This document shows positions 54,831 to 64,000 of a DNA stretch of 64,000 bases, piece by piece. The position numbers were made by a program, and so were the translations under genes. Every line of letters begins with the position of its first letter. The stretch's first letter is position 1. The DNA comes from Cichorium intybus. Taxonomy: Eukaryota; Streptophyta; Magnoliopsida; Asterales; Asteraceae. The stretch spans positions 42,860,941 through 42,924,940 of the forward strand of contig CM042012.1 in the NCBI GenBank assembly GCA_023525715.1. The letters run 5' to 3'. The notes beneath the pieces were generated by a model. It ran no database searches. It had not been told where the DNA came from and worked only from the letters and a program-made list of their open reading frames with translations.

Positions 54831-55281
54831 ATAGCGGGGGTTTTGTTAAAATATTTTACAGAAAATTGCTTTTAATCAAAGAAAATTTGCAGTTCAAACC
54901 ACAGAATCATCCTTCTATTTCGCTCGATCGCTATACTTGCTTGTGAGTATTCTTCTCCTATGAAACCCCAATTTACTCTGTCTGTATGTTAGTGTTTGAA
55001 TTACAGAAATCGATTTGTTCGTCTAAATCCCGGTTATGCCAATTTTTCGTGTTTAGTTTCTAGTTTTTAAACGTCTTCGTCGTTAGGTTTTCAAATCATT
55101 TGAAATCGGATTTATTCTGTGTGTTTTTACATCCTACAGTTCGTTTCACTATTTTGTTTTGTTACGAATTTCCTTCGTTTTAGTTGATATTCTGAAAACC
55201 CTTGGGTTTCAAGCCGTGTTTTCTCCATCAACGCCTAAATCTGTTTTTGCCGACTGCAGGAAATCAAACCGATTGCAAAAG

Positions 55282-56069
55282 ATGGCAATGAATGTTATTC
55301 AAGATCAGAATTTCAGTGTCCACTTTGATGGTTTGTTGCCTCTTTTTACTTTTATTTTTCCGATAGAACGATCTACAATGGTTCTACTGTTCTTTCAGGT
55401 GTTAAGACCAACGGTTCTACTGTTCAAAAGAACAGAGGCGGTCTTGGAGGAAGGAAAGCACTCAACGACATATCAAACTCCGGGAAGCCACCTGCACTCA
55501 ACACATCAAGAAAACAAAATCCCAAAAATGTAATTCCAATCGGCGAAGATCTTGGTGTCCCCAAGAAGGCGCACGTTAGCGGCAGGAAAGCGCTCGTTGA
55601 CCTTACAAATTCGGTCAAACCATTTACCCAGCAACAGAGTTTAAAGAAAAAGAATCAGGGAAAGAAACCAATTGCTATCGCAGAAGAATGCTTCCTTCAT
55701 AATCACGATGAATGTATCAAATCACAGAAGAAATCATTGGATCTAGATTTGGATCAGTTCTTGAAGACAATTGGACTACACGAAGGTATTATTATACATT
55801 TTCCGTTCTCTTCATGTATTTTGACTTTATTTAACCTGTTTCTATCAATCATAGATGTTTGTTGTGAATCGGTGACAAGAACATCAAGAGATGAAAATGT
55901 GAGCATGTTTGTTGAGATGGATGATATACTTGAGCCGATAATAGAAGATGAAGTTGGAAAATCCCCAATTTGTGGAAGCCCTAATTCTCCTGAAAGGGTG
56001 TCATACATGAAGGATTATGATGAGTTTCCTAGCTTCATTTTGACCGAGACACCTAGACGGTCAAAGTAA
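55282..56069 (+). CDS. PATRONUS-like protein (plant securin)
   Basis: Coding exons 55282-55330, 55399-55785 and 55855-56069 with GT-AG introns give 216 residues. A 5' UTR intron ends at the CTGCAG before 55260. The protein has two destruction-box-like repeats, GRKALNDISNSGKP and GRKALVDLTNSVKP (RxxL type, about residues 30 and 74). It also has a conserved-looking EECFLHNHDECIKSQ, a DENV segment near residue 155 and an acidic C-terminal half. PATRONUS proteins protect sister chromatid cohesion by restraining separase and are degraded by the APC/C. The ATG is the first in the exon; a second ATG lies two codons on. Identification rests on motif layout and size. Confidence 0.72.
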
Positions 56070-58050
56070 TTGGGTTCTGTATGTTAATAGTTTTTCATTT
56101 GGTAGTTGTTGTGCAGTCAAAGTATTGACTGTGTGTTAGTAAAAGGATATAATGAGACTTGTTTTGATGGTGTTAGGGAAGATATGACAACTGAATTAGT
56201 AATAGACTATTTTTTTGGTCCTTGGCTGTTTTTTCTTACCACTACATATCACATATACCTTGCGAATTACTTTTTTTTTTCTTTTTGCAGAATTGATATA
56301 ATTTTTCACAGAAATGATGTTAATTTCAAAAAAAGAAAAAAAAAAGCATGAAGTAATTCACAAACTTTTCTTTAAGTTTTCTATGAGTTAAATCACAACA
56401 AAAATGTAATATTTGGGGCTAAAAGTTTTAACTTAAGATACCCCCATTTCTCAATGATGTTTGGGTGTGAATTCATGAAAAGAGTGTCTAAGCGATAAAT
56501 GAAGTTAATTAAGTTTAAGGGGTTTTATGGCTTTGTTTTGGTGAAGATAGGTGACAATTCATCCAATCCATAGGTTAATCTCGCAATTATTAACAGAAGT
56601 GAATTTCTATGTTTAAACAAAGTTTTAAAATTCAATGGATGCATTCTAGGTCATTTAAGATAATGTGGCTTAGGGATGAGAATTGGCACTTTTTGCTCGG
56701 TCATTATGTGCACATCCATTTACACGGGCACGTAATGGGCATGCCTATTTTTTTTTTTTTTTTTTTTTTTTTACATGGACAATGTTATACGTTTGTTATA
56801 TTTCACACAAAATTGGTATACATTTGTCATCTTTCACACAAAATTGGTATTCGATTGTCATCTTTCACACAAAACTGATATTTTGGCAATCTTGAGTTTG
56901 GTGATCATTTGGATGCTTCTAATGATTTTATATGAACAAGATAAGAGAGTCCAAGAGATATAGAAAAGTCAATTAAGTTTAAGTAACACTAATTACTATT
57001 TGTTTATTTGTGCAATCATTTCAAGTTATTTATGAAGAATTTAAAATACGAACGCTTTTAAATATTCTTTGACTTCGTGATGGGAGCCTAGCAGTTGAGG
57101 TACGAAAGTCCATAAAAGAGGTTCAAGGTCCAAATCATGACACACCCAAAATATTGCTAGTGCTCTGCGATTTGCCCCAATGTGATTTATCCTTAGGTGG
57201 GTTCGACATAGGTCGTGTAAATGGTGTAGTTTACAATTTTTTAAATGCTCTTATGTGTTCTTAAGACAATTTATATTTTCTTAAATCATGATCATGTGCA
57301 TTCATATATTGGGTGGGATTTGAGACTAGGATGTTATGGACACTTAAAAGAAGACATGGATATCCAACAATGAAGTAAAAAGTAAAGAAGTTGTGAATGA
57401 CATTCTAGAACACCTTGGTATGTATGTTGGCCTTTAAAAACCCTTCATATGGTTCATATGTGATGATTCACATGTAACCTAGTTTATGAAGTAAAGAAGT
57501 TGAGGCCTCTTTGTGTGTAATGTGATATGTGCTATTTCATATGTATTATTCCTTTAACCGGTATTCCTTCAGGGTGTACCTTGGGAGTCCATTAAGAGAT
57601 AAGGGGCATTGTATTGTTTTGGACACTTGTTCCAAGTCATACTAATACTTTTGCAATGTTCTTTTTTCTCGAATATGAAGTTTGTCAGTTTTGAAGAAGT
57701 CTTGGTGAAGGATAGGGTTGTTACATCGTGTATATAAATTTTGTGTTCATTAATATACTTTTCTTATAATGTTTAACCCTATTATGACTCACAAGACTTC
57801 CCAAGCATAATACACTATTGTGGTATGTGCTTAGGTCAGCAGGATTTGATATTTTACCTTGAAAATTAGAAGATGGAAAGTATATTAATAAGACTTTTGT
57901 ATGAATAAGGCATGACTATGTAACTAATTCGTAATCTCTTTTACGAATTGTAATATCCATCGTATTTATATTTAATAACTTAGGTTGCTTGTTAAAAGCT
58001 TTTGATATCTAAGACTTATGCATTTAAATTAAACGGTTTTGAAGATTACA
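56070..58050. other. Intergenic, nothing recognised
   Basis: 3' flank of the PATRONUS-like gene. A poly-T run of about 23 lies at 56750-56772, followed by three near-identical 32-bp units (TTTCACACAAAATTGGTAT type, 56801-56875). No gene supported. Confidence 0.4.
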
Positions 58051-59014
<964 letters not shown>

Positions 59015-59304
59015 CATCAGGAACTTATAACAACCATGTAATAATGATAATATGTGAATATTTCAAACAAGTTCATTAGTCATATATGTAATAAAAGTTA
59101 CTCAAATGTCAATAAACACAATACAATAAATACCCTAATAAGTAATTTTCCCAAAATATAACTCAATAGGTAGATTATATCCATCAACAACAAACTTCTG
59201 TTTGCAATCACATCTCACACAGACATCAAAAGCGATATACGAGAATAAATTTTCAATTTTATTCCAAGGAATTCCCCTCTAAAAGTTAAATAGTAACGCC
59301 TTTA
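59015..59304. other. Short spacer, nothing recognised
   Basis: AT-rich spacer between the foldback and the Pack-MULE-like element. Confidence 0.4.
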
Positions 59305-59533
59305 AATATAAAAGGACAAAATTATACTTTTGGTCCTTGAAGTTGCCAAATATTTCACATTAGGACTAACTATCAAAAAATCACGGTTTTGGTCACTAAA
59401 GTTTGTGAAATACTACAAATCGGTCACTGGGTCAGGTAAAAAGACTAAATTGTCATTTTAAATTTATTTTTTCTTTTTCTTTAAATTAATTAATTACTTT
59501 ATTAAAAAAATAATACGCCCACCCCACCTCTTA

Positions 59534-59601
<68 letters not shown>

Positions 59602-59639
59602 CATGTCTTCCTCGCCTCACCATCGTCTTCCCAAATACA

Positions 59640-60106
59640 AAGAAAGTTGCAGTACGTAGGTCCATTAATTCGTATTGAGGAAACCCACAAAACCTTCTAG
59701 TGGCTGACGTCACCATGTAAGGGAAACCTAGACGGTAGTCTTCCACCACCTCCGGTATTTCATGGGTGGCTAGCGGTCGGGGATCAGGGTACCTACTGTG
59801 TGTTCCATCTGGCATTAATATTCTCCATTTTTTTTGGAATAGGCTTGTTTGTCGATGAAATTGGTGCAGCTCCACCTGGTTGATATGCTGTTTGTTCATC
59901 ATAATAATCAGTTTGGATTCTAATTCTTGATTTTTTTATGCCCAAATTATTCATAATATGAGAAGTTTACAGTACCTTGGTGGGATGCTCGACCGACATG
60001 CCATAATTGACAAAAGATCACAGCGCCTTGTTCGTGAACTGCATCTACGACTTTCTTCCAACCGTCAACTTGTTCTTTATTAAATATTCCGGGTACGTGA
60101 GGGAAC
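59640..60106 (-). pseudogene. Captured fragment of 12-oxophytodienoate reductase (OPR)
   Basis: Exon 60106-59976 encodes FPHVPGIFNKEQVDGWKKVV and AVIFCQLWHVGRASHQ. After an 88-bp intron with intact GT and AG, the exon from 59887 encodes AYQPGGAAPISSTNKPI, PDGTHSRYPDPRPL and EIPEVVEDYR. These are internal parts of the OPR old-yellow-enzyme barrel, closest by eye to the jasmonate-pathway (OPR3) type. After VVEDYR the sequence no longer matches OPR (LGFPYMVTSATRRF), so it is joined to something else. No start or C-terminal part is present. The fragment cannot make an enzyme. Confidence 0.82.
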
Positions 60107-60784
60107 CTGAACAAAGAAATAAATGCTAACAAGAATCAAGAGAAGACACAGAAATTAGCTTCATATCAGTGGTGGTATCAACAATAACAACAATCGACTG
60201 GCCGCTGCTGATACGTCATCACGGACTCCGGCAACAACGACGTTTCACCCATCATCATCTTCTTCTCCATCTGTATTAACGATATTCCTGTGCGAAAGCT
60301 TCACATTAGTTTTAATGGTTGAATCTGCTTTTTCCTGTATTTGGCTATGTCGGTTGTCTTTGGATCTGTTTTTTATTCTTCTATACCCGATATTTACATG
60401 GTCATCGATTTGCTCAACTTTGGGAGGATACTCTGTTATATTCAGTACCACAAATGGAGGCTTTTTCCGGCTGGATGCACAACTTAGCTGGTGTTTTATG
60501 AGGTGCTGGAGGTTAAAAGTTTATTGCTTGACTAGCATATTATCAAGAAGTTCCGTGTTGTTTCAAGAGTTTGTTGTTTTTTTATAATGGTATGGTTGAA
60601 AGGTTGTGATTTCAAGCCTGTTTAGTTTTGATATAGTTTTAGTTCTTATCTGTGGCCACCTAAATTTATGTTAGTGTTTCTGTTTGTTTGCTGGCTGATA
60701 TCAAACTGTTGCTGTTATTTTTCTTTCTCTTTGGTGCTAGCTCCTGTAATAAAATTTTAGCTGTTAAGAAAAATGCATCTGCAT

Positions 60785-60785
<1 letters not shown>
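60107..60785. other. Unassigned interior of the Pack-MULE-like element
   Basis: The sequence has intron or UTR-like composition. The minus-strand frame at 60245-60451 and plus frames at 60315-60587 have no recognisable domain. It may be a second captured host fragment. Confidence 0.35.
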
Positions 60786-60842
<57 letters not shown>

Positions 60843-61093
60843 CGAGGGTGGGGTGGGGTGAGGTGGGGGGTAGGGGTATTTTCTTTTTTTATTAATAGAC
60901 TAATTAATTAATTCAAAGAAAAAGAAAAAATAAATTTAAAAGGGCAACTTAGTCTTTTTACCTGACCCAGAGACCGATTTGTAGTATTTCACAAACCTTA
61001 GTGACCAAAACCGTGATTTTTTTATAGTTAGTCTTAAAGTGAAATATTTGGAAAACTTCAGGGACCAAAACTGTAATTTTGTCAATATAAAAG

Positions 61094-61377
61094 ACATCTA
61101 GTAAAGTGTCCCCTCTATCGGCCTATGAAAATCTACCACGTTTGACTAGATGCTTAACTTATGTTAAACTAATTTCGAATAACAACAAAATAAGGGAATC
61201 CTTAAAATACCATAGAGTAGTCAAATATACACCGAAAAAAAAAAGCTCATACTCTTTTAACCATATGTGAATTGTCATTTTTGCTCACAAAGTGAAAGCA
61301 AGCTCTTAATTTGTACTACAAAGCCCCCTTGAACCTAAATATTTCTTTATCAAAAGCTTACACGGTTACACCACTCC
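61094..61377. other. Upstream flank of the FRO gene
   Basis: About 280 bp between the Pack-MULE-like element and the TATA box of the ferric reductase gene. No motif is recognised with confidence. Confidence 0.4.
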
Positions 61378-61384
61378 TATATAA
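61378..61384 (+). promoter_or_regulatory. TATA box of the FRO gene
   Basis: TATATAA lies 86 bp before the ATG at 61470. The intervening leader carries a (CA)n run at 61436-61455. Confidence 0.6.
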
Positions 61385-61469
61385 CAAGCGTGCATGATCT
61401 CTTTCATTTCACTTCTTACATTCAACAAGCTCAAATACACACACACACACACACATTTTCAACAAACAA

Positions 61470-63984
61470 ATGGAAACAAATATTCAATCTTCAAATTATG
61501 CACATGCAAACAAGGTGATTCAACTAACAATAAAGGTAATGGTGGTCACCATTTTCTTTGGGTACATAATGATATGGGTGATGATGCCTACAAACACATT
61601 TTGGCTACACTGGTTACCCCGTATCCATTCCGCTACCGATTCATCCTATTTCGGCCCACAACAAGGTTCGTTTCCTAGTTTGTACCATTAATTTCCGAAA
61701 AATTCACATTTTTCGGTTATTATCTAAAAAGTCACTATGGATTTTTTTTCTCAGAAAAACCACTGGTAATTAATTTTTTTTTTCATTTAAGCTATTAATT
61801 ACCTACTAAAACTAGTTAACATGTTACAAATGATTACAATAAATTTCGACCAACATAAGATATATTACATTAGAGTACATTTGGACTTGGATTCTTTTCT
61901 ATAGGATTGGACCATGACATTGTAAGTATTTCTGTATGTGTAACATGCTAATAGATTTTAGTAGAAAAATGATGCGTAAATAAAAAAAATCCAAATTATC
62001 AGTGGTTTTTCTAATTTGGGCAAATTACGAAAAAAAATACTATATTTTTGTATTTTTTTCTGGTTTAACCATCAATTTTTCATTTGTTCTAATAAAACCA
62101 CCAATTTTTGGAAAAAATTTCAACCTGACCACTAAGACCTGGAGAAACCGGTAATAGTGACTTCGATTAAACTTTTTACCAAAAATTGTGGTTTTTCCAA
62201 ATCTTAAAAATTAGTGGTTAAAACGAATTTTTTTGCAAAATATAGTGTTTTTTCGTAATTAGACATAGATAATGTTTACACTTTAATTTATATAATTACG
62301 GAAAAAACACTATATTTCATTAATTTTTCTGCTTAAACCATCAATTTTTTATTTGTTCTAATAAACCACTAATTTTTAGAAAAAAATTTAGCTTAACCAT
62401 TATGACCGGAAGAACCGGTAATAATAATGAAACTTTTTACCAAAAATTGGTGGTTTTTTCCAAATCTTTTAAAAATTGGTGGTTAAACCGAATTTTTGAC
62501 AAAATATAGTGTTTTTTTTCGTAATTAACAATTTCTAATTAAAAAAATTGTAATGACTTTTTAGATAAATAACTGAAAATGTAAAAGCTTTAAAAAATTT
62601 ACCATTATAGTTATCTAATATGCTGCTAATATATCTCATATTTTCAGGAGGAAATATTCTAATTTACACATCCCCAATCCTCTTGATCGCAATCATGTCA
62701 TGTATATACCTTCACCTAGAAAACAAACATCCCCAACATCAAAATAAACCCAAAAACACATGGGAACAAGTACAAGAACAACCAGCAATTATAAGAGGTC
62801 CTCTTGGGATCATTAATTGGACGGAATTTATGTTTCTCTGCATGTTTGTTACACTTTTAATTTGGTCTTTTTCGGCTTACATACACGCCATGTTTGCCAC
62901 CATTACTACCCAATCAGCATCAAGAATGCGCGAAAAACTGTAAGCAACTTTTCCCAAATTAACTTATACGTCTATAGTTGGATCTTTATCTTTATTGTGT
63001 GATAATTTGTAAAAATTAACAGGTGGGAAGTGAAATTAGACAGCATCGCGTTAATGCTGGGGCTTATCGGAAACATATGTTTATCTCTCTTGTTTTTCCC
63101 GGTGACCAGAGGGTCGCCGGTGCTCCGGCTACTTGGTCTCACGTCAGAATCCACCATAAAGTATCATATATGGATTGGAAATCTTACGATGGTGTTCTTC
63201 ACTGCTCATGGTTTATGTTACACCATTTTTTGGGGTAAAACACGCCAAATTACACAAGTATGAAAATATTACCCTAACCGAAACCATCATAATTATAAAA
63301 CCTAAGATTAATTAATAAATAATTAAAAATCGATGTGTTAATGCAGATGATGAAATGGGAGAAAATTGGAATCTCGAATGTGGCGGGAGAAGTGGGTTTA
63401 ATTACGGGAATTGCCATTTGGTTAACGAGTATTTCACGTATAAGGAGAAATATATTTGAACTCTTTTTTTACACCCATCATTTATATATTCTTTTTGTGG
63501 TGTTTTTTATACTACATGTTGGATTTTCTTATATTTGGATCACTCTCCCGGGTTTTTACCTTTTTCTGATAGATCGGGTCGTACGGTTCTTGCAATCGCA
63601 ACAAAAAGTTCGTTTGGTTTCGGCTCGAGTTTTACCGTGCCAAGTTGTTGAGTTAAATTTCTCGAAAACCCGAGGTAATTTGTGAAAATTTATGGGGTTT
63701 TTAATATATGGGTTGATGTCATCGGGTTTTTTGTTTGTAGGGCTTGAATATAATCCGACGAGTTTGATTTTTGTAAATGTACCTAGTATATCAAAACATC
63801 AATGGCATCCATTTAGTGTAACTTCGAGTAGTAATTTGGATGATGAGAAGATAAGTGTTGTTATAAAAAGTGAAGGAAGTTGGTCACGAAAATTGTACGA
63901 AGAGCTCTCACTTCCTTCACCGGTTGACCATCTTCAAGTCTCGGTGGAAGGACCGTATGGACCTTCATCAATCAATTTTCATCA
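61470..63984 (+). CDS. Ferric reduction oxidase (FRO), 5' part, cut by window end
   Basis: Exons 61470-61665, 62648-62939, 63023-63257, 63347-63674 and 63741-63984 (next donor GTAAGC) keep one frame of 431 codons. The family is about 700-740 residues, so the NADPH-binding part lies beyond the window. Visible parts: first membrane segment with WVMMPTNTFWLHWLP, ferric-reductase transmembrane domain with haem-type histidines (KYHIWIGNL, FFTAHGLCY, FYTHHLYILF, FILHVGFSY), and the FAD-binding HPFSVTSS. FRO enzymes move electrons from NADPH across a membrane to reduce ferric chelates for uptake. Membership is clear; the exact paralogue (root plasma-membrane FRO2 type or other) cannot be set from this part. 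The intron 1 of 982 bp carries an inserted AT-rich repetitive stretch. Confidence 0.92.
61666..62647 (+). other. FRO intron 1 with a repeated AT-rich unit
   Basis: Within this intron, sequence around 62025-62260 and 62290-62525 is duplicated in tandem, sharing words such as ACCATCAATTTTT, CCGGTAATA, ACTTTTTACCAAAAATTG and CAAAATATAGTG. A related inverted piece at 61720-61800 suggests an old inverted-repeat element. No coding sequence. Confidence 0.55.
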
Positions 63985-64000
63985 GTAAGCCTTGTTTATT

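Larger units (their letters stand above)
59315..61083. mobile_element. Pack-MULE-like element with captured host exons
   Basis: Terminal inverted repeats of about 285 bp start GACAAAATTA at 59315 and end TAATTTTGTC at 61083. The exact 10-bp duplication AATATAAAAG lies at 59305-59314 and 61084-61093, in the 8-11 bp range of Mutator elements. Each arm ends inward in a simple repeat, (TC)n at 59538-59597 and (GA)n at 60789-60839, which mirror each other. Between the arms is 1.2 kb with exons of an oxophytodienoate reductase gene and other sequence, but no transposase. Confidence 0.87.

Overview
This is plant nuclear DNA, AT-rich, with spliced genes, GT-AG introns and dense layers of retrotransposons and DNA transposons. 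The gene set (chloroplast Hcf106/TatB, fibrillarin, a PATRONUS-like securin, a ferric reductase) fits a eudicot. The PB1-like Mutator protein and the repeat style suggest an asterid, perhaps Asteraceae; this is inference.

Layout. 1-6660: decayed Ty3 chromovirus (Tekay/Del-like) with pol, a 2.47 kb LTR and then a primer binding site for a second element. 7576-8859: a chain of (TA)n tracts carrying two inverted copies of a small mobile element. 9052-11048: a gag-only copia (TR-GAG-like) element on the minus strand with a SINE in one LTR. 11049-16914: mostly unrecognised, with two exon-like pieces near 13.2-13.5 kb. 16915-19945: a second chain of (TA)n tracts and TA-flanked elements. 20850-23261: remnant of a Tat-lineage Ty3 element (antisense ORF and LTR).

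24160-25485: HCF106 (5 exons). 25908-28870: truncated minus-strand copia. 30877-32866: fibrillarin (7 exons) with two box C/D snoRNA copies in intron 5 and a ribosome-biogenesis type promoter. 35320-53815: a decayed Mutator-like element (MULE) that has been split repeatedly. One solo LTR (35900-50560) sits in it; inside that LTR is a small hAT element (38766-50507); inside the hAT is a nearly complete 11.1 kb Tat element (39050-50162). A second solo LTR (50943-52952) interrupts the same MULE reading frame. Each solo-LTR, hAT and Tat boundary has exact target-site duplications.

55282-56069: PATRONUS-like gene with mitotic MSA-like promoter motifs. 58051-59014: a long foldback element. 59315-61083: a Pack-MULE-like element with long terminal inverted repeats, an exact 10-bp target duplication and captured exons of a 12-oxophytodienoate reductase gene. 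61470-end: the 5' two thirds of a ferric reductase (FRO) gene, cut by the window edge.

The host genes are unrelated single genes and do not form a cluster. Most of the interest lies in the transposon architecture and the fibrillarin-hosted snoRNAs.
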